In this document: piece by piece, positions 49,990 to 60,305 of the stretch
Layout of the letters: the number at the start of each line of letters is the position of its first letter
How positions within the stretch are numbered: the stretch's first letter is position 1
Assembly: GCF_964199755.1 (NCBI RefSeq)
Contig: NC_133918.1
Span: 682,001-746,000, forward strand
Reading direction: 5' to 3'
DNA: 64,000 nucleotides
Source of the DNA: Larus michahellis
Taxonomy: Eukaryota > Chordata > Aves > Charadriiformes > Laridae
Notes under the pieces: generated by a model
Databases searched by the model: none
Seen by the model: only the letters and a program-made list of their open reading frames with translations
What the model was told of the DNA's origin: nothing
Position numbers and translations under genes: made by a program

Positions 49990-50135
49990 AGGGAAAAAAA
50001 AAATTACTGTATGACAGCTACATCTTATTCTATTAGTATGTTTTAATTAGAACATGAGCAAGAAATGTGTTATGAATATTCATGATCAGGGTTATTAAAA
50101 TGCACAATTAATCTGTACGCTTTTTAATAACTGTA
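49990..50135. promoter_or_regulatory. candidate intronic enhancer block, AT-rich
   Basis: An AT-rich island with TTTTAATTAGAACATGAGC, TATGAATATTCATGATC (AT-rich palindromic core) and ACAATTAATCTG, flanked by GC-rich intron. It resembles the block at 52430-52640 in motif content (GAATATTCAT occurs in both). Inference from composition only. Confidence 0.3.
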
Positions 50136-50815
50136 TTAATGGAGAGAGGAGGTAGTTCCTATTTTTGTCTTTTCTGACTTGGAAAGTGTGCCTTAACTTG
50201 GGTAGTTGGAAAATGGGTTTATTTTAAAATAAAGCTGGCTCCCGACAGCTGCCTGCACGTGTGGGCGTCTCGAAACCTGCCCGCGCGCCCTGCGCTGGGA
50301 GAGCGTTGTCAGCGTGGCAAAGCCACTCAAACGCCGGGCTATGCCAGAATTACGCTCACTTGTGCAAACGGAATTCAGCTCCCTGCCGCCTGAGTTTTGA
50401 CACGAGCTCGGTTGGTGGCTTGGATTTATGATTTTTTTTGTTTGTTTGGTTGGTTGGTTTTTTTTGCCTGGGACTGTGTGTGCTTTAACGCGGGAAATGT
50501 GTGCCCGGGAGTGAGGCAGAGCTGGGGGGTGAAGGAGATGCCTGCGGGGTCTCTGTCTCACCCCGGGGAGCCCGTCAGCACGGGAGCAATGCCCAGATGC
50601 AGGAGACGCATCACCAAGCACCTCAAGGTGCTCCTGGCCTCGTCTCCTGAGCCGCTGGGACAACAGGGTCCAGGTGGGACACTGGGTGCCGTTGGGCAAG
50701 CACTTGGGGAGAGCCCCCGGGATGCCGGCACAGGGCTGCCTGAGCGATGTCCTTCTCTCCCCAGGCTTCCCCGGCTTCTGCTCCTTCCTCATCCTCTTCC
50801 TCCCACTTGGTTCCC

Positions 50816-50854
50816 GGTGGTACCCACAGGAAAGCCGGGCTCGTGGGTACCACC
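50816..50854. repeat. 12-bp inverted repeat (hairpin)
   Basis: GGTGGTACCCAC at 50816-50827 is matched by its exact reverse complement GTGGGTACCACC at 50843-50854, around a 15-base loop. The stem contains two KpnI-like GGTACC cores. Confidence 0.8.
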
Positions 50855-52429
50855 AGTGGGTGTCACGGGCTGGGGAAAGCGTGACCACGGTGGTGACACC
50901 GTCTTCAGGGATTTTATGGTGTGAATGGAGCAAAAAGGTGCTGCTGGGGGCTCTTCCAGCAGCATCTGCCTTTGGCCAAACCTTGGGTTTTCGCAGGGTT
51001 GGCAGAGGGTGTTTGCTGCCAAATTTTAGATCCTTCCTCCGATACGAAGGGAGGGAAGAGCAGGTTGGGATTGAATGTAGGACGGATGCCAGAAGTCTAA
51101 AGCGGGCAGTCTGGTTTTTTCCTGGCTTCGTCCCAGAAATCCCCGAATCCTTAAAACACCTGCAGGCTGAAAATGGGAGATTTTTGCTGGCACCTTTTAC
51201 GCTGGTGGCTGCAACTTGGGGAAGGCACAAGACCCTTTCCACCAGCAGGCATTGGGATGGCAGGGCTGGCCTCGCAGCGGCATGCTGGCACGGCCACGCT
51301 GAGCCTTTGGGGCCACTTCCAGAGCCATGTGCCACTCGGGTGGGAGAGCCGTCACCTCGATTCACCTTGGCAGCCGTGCAACCGCGTGAAGACCAGCGTC
51401 TGGAGACAAAAAAAAGGGCTTTTGGGTTTCCCCGGGGAGCATTTTGCTGTTGCAGGGTCTGGCCGCCTGCAGCCCAGTTGCGAGGTCGGGATTTCCCTCC
51501 CAGCTCCTGCTGGGTTGGTGCTGGGGGGCTGCTTGCCCCCCAGGAGCAGTTACGGGGAAAGAGGGGTGCCCGGGACCAGCCCGACACGCTGGTCCTCGGC
51601 AGCCTGCTGCGGTGCCTGCATGCCGTCGGAGCACCAGGTGAGGTTTTGGGGCGCGCTGGTGGCACCGCAGCGTGGAAGACACTCGTGCAGAGGGTTTCTC
51701 CATGTCTAGGGGACACGTGAGCCTCTTGGCCTCAGCTTTTGTCACCCATACCACTGCCATCTCCTCTTCCCTCCTTCCCTGGGGAGGCCTGGCAGTGATT
51801 TTTTTTTTTTCAGGAATTTTAGCAAAAAATTCATCCTGGGCTTCCAGACACGCCAGTTCCCTCCAGAACTCTCCCCAGCCTGCCTCACTGGGCATCCTCT
51901 CCTGGCCCATCCTGGCCTGGGGATGCTCGTCTGCTGTCGGGTGGGTTAGGGACAGGACCGGGTGGCTCTGCGGGAGGGCAGGGTGACCCAGGACCCACGT
52001 CCTGCACAGTGTAGGGGTGGGCATGGGGACGCCTGTGTCTCAGCTTCCCCTCTGGCTCCGGGGTTCCCGAAGCACCTCCTGGGGTCTCTGGACACATCCT
52101 GAGCCTGGTCGGTGCCATGGTCCTCGTCCTTCCAGCATAACAGGGCGAGCTTGCCAGGGATGTCTGAGGCTGTGGCTCCTGCTCGTGTCTTCGCCCTGAC
52201 CGTTGGGGAGCTTTAAAAATACCCAGGAAAGCAAAATGAATAGAAGGAGCATTTCTGCCTCCTGATCTCCGTTGGTGTTTGCAGGGTATGCAGATGAATT
52301 GCTTTAGAAAAACACATTAGCAAAGCAAAAGTTTATTCTAGGAAGTAGGAGGTGGGAGAATTGGCAGTAATTCTCCCTAGTATCCAAGGTATTATTAGAG
52401 GCTTATCCCTGCTCTGCACAGTAATCACA

Positions 52430-52640
52430 TTGGAAATTTTTGATTAGAAAACAAAATCTAAATGAGAATTATGAATATTCATTAGGTGTATAGATTAATA
52501 TGCATAATTATGCAAATTAGACAGCAATTAAACACCAATTCTCTGGGGAAATGATTAACACAAAGGCACAGAAATAGAAGGATGTAATTTGAAAGAAGTT
52601 TCTGGTTAAATGAACAGTGAGGGGAGCGGAGGAGACAAAT
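52430..52640. promoter_or_regulatory. candidate intronic enhancer with perfect octamer ATGCAAAT
   Basis: An AT-rich block containing a perfect POU octamer ATGCAAAT (52510-52517), directly preceded by TATGCATAATT. Further motifs are GAATATTCATTAGG, GCAATTAAACACC and GATTAACA. The octamer is the classic OCT1/OCT2 site of B-lymphoid promoters and enhancers, and E2A is central to B-cell development, so a lymphoid intronic enhancer is a reasonable hypothesis. Activity is not demonstrated. Confidence 0.35.
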
Positions 52641-52754
52641 ACACGGCGTGTTTGCCATAATAATCAGCTTTGCTAAAATGAAATTGGAGTGCGCCCTGCC
52701 CCCTGCCATGTCCTTGCTCCCTCCCACACCCCCATCCCTGCCACCGTCCTGCGC

Positions 52755-52812
52755 CGCCGCTGTCACCCCTCTGCTGTCACCCTTCCGCTGTCACCTCTCT
52801 GCTGTCACACCC
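52755..52812 (+). repeat. four-unit GCTGTCACC minisatellite, about 14-bp period
   Basis: The core GCTGTCACC or GCTGTCACA recurs four times between 52759 and 52808, with 4-6 base CT-rich spacers. Confidence 0.8.
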
Positions 52813-54241
52813 TGTGCTGCGAGCGGGTCTCTGCACCTACAAGAAAACCTCCCGCAAGGCCCTGCCGGCACCTCAGCTGCTGGTGCTTGGCTAGCAGAAC
52901 CGGTGTGCAGGGGGTCCCCAGAGAGCCCCCGGGTCCCCAGGCGCTGGGGGTGGCACAGGGTGATGCTGGGCGGTGCCAGGAGCCACCCCAAGAAGTTTCT
53001 CGTGCCACCCCATGGCACGTGTGGCCATATACCCGCTGCAGCAGGGGTGAGGTTTCTGTGGGACAAGGCAGAGAAGTGGCTCTGGGCGATGCCATCGCGC
53101 TGCACAGCCTCCTGCAGACCCAGGATTTCTCCCCGTCCGCCCCGGCTGAGCTCCGGTATCTGTGTGGCATCTCCAAAGCCCGTCCGCGGGCAGAGCAATG
53201 TCCCCACTCTGCCCGGCCCCTCTCAAATCCCTGGCTTTACCAGGGGAGACGCTGACTTGCTGCTCACCAAGCCCTGCTCACCCACCGGAGCGGAGACAGA
53301 CCAGCACCATCAGAAATCCTGCTGCTGAGTCGAGTCAAGGCTCGGCTGCCAGGGAGGGTTTCTTCCACGCAGTTACGGTGTCAGTTTGAACTGCGAGACC
53401 TTCCCTGATGCAACTCCCCGGGCTTTTTTTGTCCCGGTGGAGGTTCGCCATCTCCCATGGGTGCCTCCTGTGCTGGTAGCCCAAGAGGCGCAGCCTGGGT
53501 GGACCTGGCAGACGATGAAAGGAGACGATTTCCTCCCGCAGCCTGTGTGCAGGCGCGTTGCAAAACCCTCCTGTTTGGTCCCTTGCCATTTTGGGTGGGA
53601 TCCCCTTTGCGAAGGATAATCTTGGGAGGGCTAAAAATGAGATGGACGGGAGCATGCTCTGATCGGCCCCTCTGATCTGTGGGGCCACGGGGGGCTTAAA
53701 CAGCAAATGCCCTTGAAAAAGTGTGACGAAGCCACAGGTAACGTTCTGTCCCCAGCAATTCCCATCCGTGGCTTTCAGCTCTGGGCACTCTTTTGATCTG
53801 CTCGGGTGCAATGAAGAGCAGAGTTTGGCCCATGATGTAGCAGCACCATGGGCAAAAAGTGGGTCCTGCTGGAGCGTTGGGATGGGTGCAGTGAGTTCGT
53901 CATTCATAGTCCTCTTCACCATCCGTCTCTGGGGAGGAGAGGTTCCTGTCACTCTCTGGAATAAAGCGAATTAAAATACTTGTTTCTCTTCTTCCCACTG
54001 TCCCATGTTTTTGAAGCGTTTCCAGGCTGTGGTGGGATTTGCTTTGAAGTTTGTGGAATAAACTCCCAGCTGGAGTGGGAAGGTGAGGAGGGAGAGGGGA
54101 GGAGTGGTCACGCCAAGTGGAAGTGGTTTATTAATGAAAATATTGTTTTGTTTGTAGAAGGAAGAGTTAATTTTGCGAGAACACCTTTGAGGCTTTGCTG
54201 ATAAAGCAAGAGTAACCTTTGTTCTTCCTGTTTTTCGGTAG

Positions 54242-54315
54242 GTTTGGATGAAAGACCGGGATCAGGTTCCTGGGGAACGGGAGATCAAAACAGCTCCACG
54301 TTTGACCAAGGAAGG
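54242..54315 (+). CDS. TCF3: TCF3 coding exon 4
   Basis: The acceptor TTTTTCGGTAG ends at 54241, and the 74-bp exon ends at donor GGAAGG/GTAAGG at 54315. The entering phase of 1 joins the last G of exon 3 to GT, making a glycine codon; it leaves in phase 0. It encodes about residues 51-74: LDERPGSGSWGTGDQ, then NSSTFDQGR, inside activation domain 1 and likely disordered. As I remember human TCF3, its matching segment reads LEDRPSSGSWGSGDQ. The exon lies 34 kb from exon 3 but only 1.6 kb from exon 5. Confidence 0.95.
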
Positions 54316-55911
54316 GTAAGGACAAAGCACAAACGCTGAGCCCTGACCAAAATAAACGGGGGCTTTACCATGGCTTCTCTGCGCCTGCGTTTGTGCCCGG
54401 GTTGGGGCTAACCCTGGAACAGCTTTTCTTGCCCCATTTTGGACATTAGTTCTGTTAACCCTGCAGGGGTTGTCCCCATCTCGCCAGCCTTTGCCGCCTT
54501 AAGATCCCCCTGCAGAAGCCTTCTCCTCCAAAAACCGACCCCTGACCCCCACCCCCTGTGGGGTTTCGGTGCTCAGCTTTGCCATGGGGACAGGGGGGAG
54601 AGGTCCCCAAACGGGGTCTTGGCTGAGTGGGTTGAGGGATCTCACCTGACGGGCTGCGCCTTCGGCAGAGCTTGCTGGACACCACCACGCGCGGCTTTGG
54701 GAGATCTGGGGATCGCTCTAGGGAGAATCGGCCTCGGCAGGGATGGAGAGCACGGGAGGGGTTTCGCAGGGAAGGAGTCGAGGCTCTGACAGCACGTAAC
54801 TGGGGCCTGAGGAGGGGAAGAGAGAAAAGACATTAACTTAATTGAAATGGAGTTATTTTGACAGATGCTCGTGTTTTAATGGGTTTGTGTGATTCGTTTT
54901 TGCAATGGCACCTTTCCCTTCCCTTAGGTCAGTGGCGGAGCAGGCGCTGGCGTCTCATTTCTCATTTTTATAGGCCTCCTCCTCACCTCATGGCCCCTCC
55001 AGCGTGGGGAGGGGTCTGCCTGGCTCTCACCTGGTGGGTGCCAAGCTGGTGGGTGAAGGCAGGAGCTGCCGGCATGGGGCAAACCCCCCCCCTTATATCC
55101 CTGCTTTGGTGCCATACCGCCTCCCAATGCCATGGCCTCGTGGCTGCACTGCCCTGAGGATAAAATCATTTCTATGCCCATTTTACGATCCTTTGACTTT
55201 GGTCCTTCCTGCTGTGGGAGAGAGTGAGCTCTGACAGCCTCGCTGGCAGCCCAGAAACCCCCCGCAGCCTGGGCTGCATCCCCAGCAGCGTGGGCAGCAG
55301 GGTGAGGGGGGGATTCTGCCCCTCTGCTCCGCTCGGGGGAGACCCCCCTGCAGTGCTGCCTCCAGCGCTGGGGCACCGACAGCAGAAGGACACGGAGCTG
55401 TTGGAGCGGGGCCAGAGGAGGCCCCGGAGATGCTGGGAGGGCTGGAGCCCCTCTGCTGGGAGGACAGGCTGAGAGGGCTGGGGGGTTCAGCCTGGAGAAG
55501 AGAAGGCTCCGCGGAGACCTTCCAGCCCCTTCCAGTCCCTAAAGGAGCTCCAGGAAAGCTGGGGAGGGGCTCTGGAGCAGGGAGGGGAGCCACGGGACGA
55601 GGGGGAAGGGTTTGAAACTGGAAGAGGGGGGATTGAGATGAGATGTGAGGCAGAAATTGTTTACTGTGAGGGGGGTGAGCCCCTGGCCCAGGTTGCCCAG
55701 AGAAGCTGTGGCTGCCCCATCCCTGGAGGGGTTCAAGGCCAGGTTGGCCGGGGCTTGGAGCAACCTGGGCTGGTGGGAGGTGTCCCTGCCCAGGGCAGGG
55801 GGTGGCACTGGGTGGGCTTTGAGATCCATTCCATCCCAAACCATTTGATGATTCTATGAATTGGCTCGGCATCCCCACGTGCCTGGCAGTGACTCTCCCA
55901 TGTTATTTCAG
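54316..55911 (+). other. TCF3 intron 4
   Basis: Donor GTAAGG; acceptor TTATTTCAG at 55911 or the adjacent CAG at 55914. Sequence 54316-55240 is unique with nothing recognised. The second part is almost wholly a plus-oriented CR1 (55241-55860). Only about 50 bases lie between the CR1 3' end and the acceptor. They include a plausible branch-point TGAC (A at 55892) and a short pyrimidine tract. Confidence 0.85.
55241..55860 (+). repeat. CR1 fragment, plus orientation, type A, against the exon 5 acceptor
   Basis: It begins CGCTGGCAGCCCAGAAACCC and carries the full type A block. It ends CCATTTGATGATTCTATGAA, about 50 bp before TCF3 exon 5. A CR1-derived opposite-strand frame of 231 codons (55183-55878) is a shadow of it. 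Very similar by eye to the copy at 42678-43342. Confidence 0.94.
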
Positions 55912-56008
55912 CAGAGCTATGGTGAAGGCCCCCACTACGGTGAGCACAGGGACCTGCCATCCCACAACAGCATCTCTTCATCGCCATTCCTGGGAGCTGG
56001 ACTAGTGG
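55912..56008 (+). CDS. TCF3: TCF3 coding exon 5 (tandem NAGNAG acceptor)
   Basis: The acceptor region reads TTTCAGCAGAGC, so splicing can occur after 55911 or after 55914. That gives 97 or 94 bp and differs by one glutamine (QSYGEG or SYGEG). Both keep the frame (phase 0 in, phase 1 out) to donor AGTGG/GTAAGT at 56008. It encodes about residues 75-105, ending SSSPFLGAGLV plus a split glycine codon. That matches the end of the conserved N-terminal block (human ...STFLGPGLG as I remember it). The segment is a few residues longer than human. The next exon, expected to encode a GKS/N-GER-like start, was not found before 64000. Confidence 0.93.
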
Positions 56009-56170
56009 GTAAGTGCCTTTTGGCGGGTGGGTGATCAAAGCAGGGGAAATCTAACACAGAATGGCACATGGTGGTGGGAGCGTTTGCACTGGCCAGCATT
56101 GCTGTTCCCCATGTCGGATCTGCTCCAGAAGATATTCTCAAAACTGTGGTTAAAGGAGCTCCTGTCCAGA

Positions 56171-56462
56171 CGGTCTCTTCTTCCAAGGAACAGGCGATAG
56201 GACAAGAGGAAACAGCCTCAAGTTGCCCCAGGGGAGGTTTAGGATGGATATTGGGAACAATTTCTACACCGAAAGGGTTGTGAAGCATTGGACCAGGCTG
56301 CCCAGGGCAGTGGTGGAGTCGCCATCCCTGGAGGGACTGACAAGCCGGGCAGACGTGGTGCTGAGGGACATGGGTCAGCGGTGGGTTTGGCGGTGTTGGG
56401 TTAACGGTTGGACTTGATGATCTGAAAGGTCCCTTCCAACCCAGATGATTCTGTGATTCTAT
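56171..56462 (+). repeat. CR1 fragment, plus orientation, type B
   Basis: It starts CGGTCTCTTCTTCCAAGGAA and carries GGTTTAGGATGGATATTGGG and GGGTTTGGCGGTGTTGGGTT. It ends CCCAGATGATTCTGTGATTC plus TAT, the CR1 ATTCTATG-type microsatellite end. It lies 160 bp downstream of TCF3 exon 5 and reads as an ORF2 C-terminal remnant. Confidence 0.93.
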
Positions 56463-59252
56463 CAGTGCCTGATGTGCATGACAGCTGCTGTATTTTATAT
56501 ACGTGATTATTTTTCCCTGCTTTATGGTAGCACCCAGAGGCAGTAGTGGAGATTGGTGCCCACCGTGCTGGCACGGGATGGGCTGAGTTTGCTGTGGGAG
56601 CTAGTGATCAAGGCTGGAAAAGCAGCAGGAGGCGGCGGGAGCTCATCGTTAGGGTCTTCCAATAGGCTCTTCACTTTCCAGCCTTGCCGCCAATCATGCA
56701 TGACCGGATGCGTGCCACCATTTACCCAGTTACCTCTCACAGCTCGGGGGCGGGAGGAGAGATTAAGAGCAGAAAATATCCATCCTGGAGGGCTTAGAGA
56801 GCTCTAATGACATTAGGTCAGGAATTGGGGTTAGTCCTCCCCACCTTTGCCCACGCAGTGGTGGTTAAAACCCTCCAGCGAGTGGAAGGAGAGGTGTCGG
56901 GGCAGCCAGCAGCATTTGCTCGTGGTTTGAAGGGTGAGGTTAAAAGAGGGAATTGTGTTTCAAACAGAAAATCCCCACCACGATCGGAGGTTCCTCCTGC
57001 AGAGCTGGTCAGAAAGGGGAAGAGAGGAGCGGGGTCGTGCTGGGAAGCGAGCAGCCACGCATTCGCTCCTCCTGGCTCAGGTCTGGGGCGAGGGGCTCGC
57101 TCTCAGCTCTGCTCCCCCCTTTCACTCCTCCTGCTCTTGGGGAGAACGATGTTTAACTGCCCCTCAGGGGTCCCGCACAGGCGTGGAAGAGCATTTCCGA
57201 GCAGCTCCCCCCTGTCCCTCTGCAAGGGCAGCTATTCCTTCTCATTTTCCGCCCCAGGAGGATGTAAGCAAAGCAGAAGAGATTTTTCTTAATAAGACAG
57301 GGGAGCCTTGATGCAGTTCAGCAAGGTTTCTTGGGGGTGTGCGTGGGGGGGACCCATCCCAACCCATCCCATGCCTGGGGCCAAGGCAGCCTTGAGAGTT
57401 TCCAGCCGAGAAGGAGCTGCCTGGGGAGAAACACGGAGGTTTCCCCTTTGATGTGTGCGGGGAAGACGCATTTGGCTTCCTCTCAAAGACAGGGCTCCCA
57501 GTCTTTGGCAAGCTCCGCAGCACTCATGGGCACGGCTGCGAGCCCAACCGGTCCCCAGCACGTGGAGCCAGAGCCTGCGCCGCCCCGATGGGTGATTTCC
57601 ACCGCCCGACTCCGCAGCAGAGGGCCAGCTGTGGCCACGTGGCTGACAGGACGGTGGCCATGCACTGTGCCCGAGGCTCAAATCCCTACCGGAGCTGTGT
57701 CTCCCCACACCGGCACAAGGTCTCGGCCGCTGGCCAGGGCGGTCGGGGGCAGCACCAGGAGCTCCAGCACCGAAAGAGGAGCTGGGGAGGCCGGGAGAGA
57801 GCAGCCAGGAGGGGCAGGGGGCTCCTCACGTTTCAAAGTTGCTTTTTTTCCTAAAATTGCATGTGGTTGAAGTAGAAAATCCAATTCCTGGAGCAGGTTC
57901 CAAAATACTTAAGTAAGTTTTGCTTTACTCCTGTGCTCGTGTGTTGAGAAGGATGGACCGGAGGAAGACCACAGGTGGGATTATTCCCTTCCTCTTTACC
58001 AAGGTGTTTCTGAAAACTTTTCAAGCGGCAAAATGGAAGGGGAGAGAAAGGAGAGCATAAAAAAAGATGCAATAACGCTTTTGCATATGATAGTGTAAAG
58101 GCAGTGGCAAAGGTGAGTTTTGGAGTTGTGTCATTTCAGCTGCCAGTCCCTGGTTTCCAGCAAGGTTTCCCCCGGGGGGCAGCGGGGCTGGGCAAGCTCC
58201 TGCTAATGGGGCAATTGAGTGGAATCAGAGGAATTTTAAAAGGTGAGGAGATGGAAGGAGCAGATTAGGATGGACATGTCCAGTGGTATGAGGTGGACAA
58301 AAGGTGTGGGAGACTATTGTCTAAGCCCTTCTCTGAAATCAGAATTTGCATCTGTTTCCCGCTCAACCTCTATTTCTTCAAAGAGGATTAGAAACTGCTG
58401 GAAGAAATGTTGGAGGAGGGACATGATCTGTGTTGGAAATGATGGGCTTGGCCAGCTAGAGAGGGAGCCTGATCTGAAAGGGCCCCACAAGGAAAATGCG
58501 CCCGTTGGCATCCCCCTTGGCGCGGGCTCTCCGCGCTGGTCTCTGCCAGCTGCCACGGGCTGGGGGGCGCTGGCTGTCCCCAGGAACCTGTGTCCTCCGG
58601 CCTTTGTGTTCCTTGAGTCAGCGCAGTGTCCCAGAGGCTGCCTTCAGCCAGCCACCCTCTGATGGTGTGCGTTGGGGACAGTGAGGGGACGCTGCTGGCC
58701 AGGCAGAGCTTGGAGAAATGGAGATTTTAAACTGTGATTTTTTTGGCTCTGTTTTCCCCATGCATCCGGCAAATGGAAAGAATTTTCCGCTCTCACCAGC
58801 CTTTGGTGGGCTGAGGAACTCCTTCCAGCCTGAGCTTTGGAGCAGTGGTTTTGTCCTTTTGAGGGTAGAGACTTCGCGGCCTTTTGGGGCGCGGTGCGCC
58901 GGAGGAGGAGCAGGGCTGCAGCCGGCTGCTCCCCGTCCCGCATGAGCTTTTTTGCCACTCCCAAACCAACCTGACGTGAGCAGGGGTGCGAGGAGAGAGA
59001 TTGGGGAACTGCAGGGCGGAGGGGCCATTGGGATAAAGGAGCAGTGGAACGTGCCGGCTTGGTCAGCCGCGTTTCTTCCTGGCATGTCCCTGCGTGGGGA
59101 GCTGGTGTAGCAGGGAGGGACGGGGCTGCTCTGCCTGCGGGGGACATTGGGAGCAGCGGTGGTCATGCACAGAAGCAGCCCAGAGCATTGGTCTCAGATA
59201 GATTTAGTTAAGGAGGGGGAACATGGTCCAACATGGAGCCACTGATGAGTCT

Positions 59253-59860
59253 AGAGGAGGCCCGGGAGATGCTGTGGGGGCTGGAGCCCCTCTGCTGGGA
59301 GGACAGGCTGAGAGAGCTGGGGGGGTTCAGCCTGGAGAAGAGAAGGCTCCGGGGAGACCTCCCAGCCCCTTCCAGTCCCTAAAGGGGCTCCAGGAAAGCT
59401 GGGGAGGGACTCTGGAGCAGGGAGGGGAGCCATGGGACGAGGGGGAAGGGTTTGAAACTGGAAGAGAGGGGATTGAGGTGAGATGTGAGGCAGAAATTGT
59501 TTGCTGTGAGGGGGGTGAGCCCTGGCCCAGGTTGCCCAGAGAAGCTGTGGCTGCCCCATCCCTGGAGGGGTTCAAGGCCAGGTTGGCCGGCGCTTGGAGC
59601 AACCTGGGCTGGTGGGAGGTGTCCCTGCCCAGGGCAGGGGGTGGGACAGGCTGCCCAGAGAAGTGGTTGAGGCACCATCCCTGGAATGTATTTAAAAGAC
59701 GGGTAGACGTAGTCCTTAGAGATACAGTTTAGTGATGGTTTTTGTCAGTGTTGGGTTGATGGTTGGACTCAGTGATCTGAAAGGTCCCTTCCAACCTAGG
59801 CAATTCTATGATTCTATGATCTTTAAGGTCCCTTATAACCCAAAGCATCCTATGATTCCA
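59253..59860 (+). repeat. CR1 fragment (outer), plus orientation, type A, split by a nested CR1
   Basis: The type A body at 59253-59643 ends abruptly after GGGCAGGGGGTGG. Its expected 3' tail (CTTTAAGGTCCCTTATAACC, then CATCCTATGATTCC) reappears at 59821-59860. The intervening 175 bp are another CR1 3' end. It is therefore an older copy interrupted by a later insertion in the same orientation. Confidence 0.88.
59644..59820 (+). repeat. CR1 3'-end fragment (inner, nested), plus orientation
   Basis: GACAGGCTGCCCAGAGAAGT, TATTTAAAAGACGGGTAGAC and GTGTTGGGTTGATGGTTGGA, ending in two ATTCTATG units. It resembles the short copy at 44672. It is inserted into the type A copy around it. Confidence 0.88.
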
Positions 59861-60305
59861 TCATCCACTCTCAGGATGATGTCCCTGCAGATCACACGGT
59901 GCACACCTAGTCCAAAACCAGTTTGAATTCACACAGCATGCTTTGAAAGGAAAAGTACAGATTTCTCTTCGGCTGGGACACACAAATGTGGTATTTGGGG
60001 CTTATGGATGTTCTTTAGATGAATGTATATCATGGGGCGCAATGGGCACTTGGCTTTGGGAAGCACCTTGAGCTCCGAGCCGGAGAGGTGCTGCACTGAC
60101 AGTGGGACCTGCAGGTGCTGCTCCCAGAGCTGGCCTTCCCTTGCCCTCAGCCGTCCCCGAGGGCTGCAGGTGGCACCGCTCATGCACTTTTTGAAGGGGA
60201 TGGTGCGAGGACAACCTTTGATTGGATGCTTTCCAAAGCCTAAGTTCCCTCTCTGCCATAGCTTCAGCTCCACAAGATGGTGGGAAAAACCAGAGCTGTC
60301 TGCAA

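Larger units (their letters stand above)
20126..54241 (+). other. TCF3 intron 3 (34 kb)
   Basis: Donor GTACAG, acceptor TTTTTCGGTAG at 54241. Eight CR1 copies are listed separately. Unique segments: 20126-21295 nothing seen; 21469-25864 an 18-bp palindrome, tandem hairpins, a CRE-like site and an AT-rich block at 24640-24950; 26091-28683 nothing seen; 29521-40710 a short AT-rich block at 29780-29970, T-run and GT-rich simple tracts, and a 21-bp duplication at 33734; 40975-42677 an AT-rich block near 41390-41560; 43343-47670 minor tandem repeats between CR1s; 47957-54241 two AT-rich blocks and a long open antisense frame. No nested gene could be supported. Confidence 0.75.

Noticed and set aside
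13156..56008. Assignment to TCF12 or TCF4 rather than TCF3
   Set aside because: All three share the [13 protein letters not shown] block, but MFPLPV-NGK, QFGGSG and the PFLGAGL end fit TCF3, while TCF12 (from memory) reads MFSPPV and QFSGSG.
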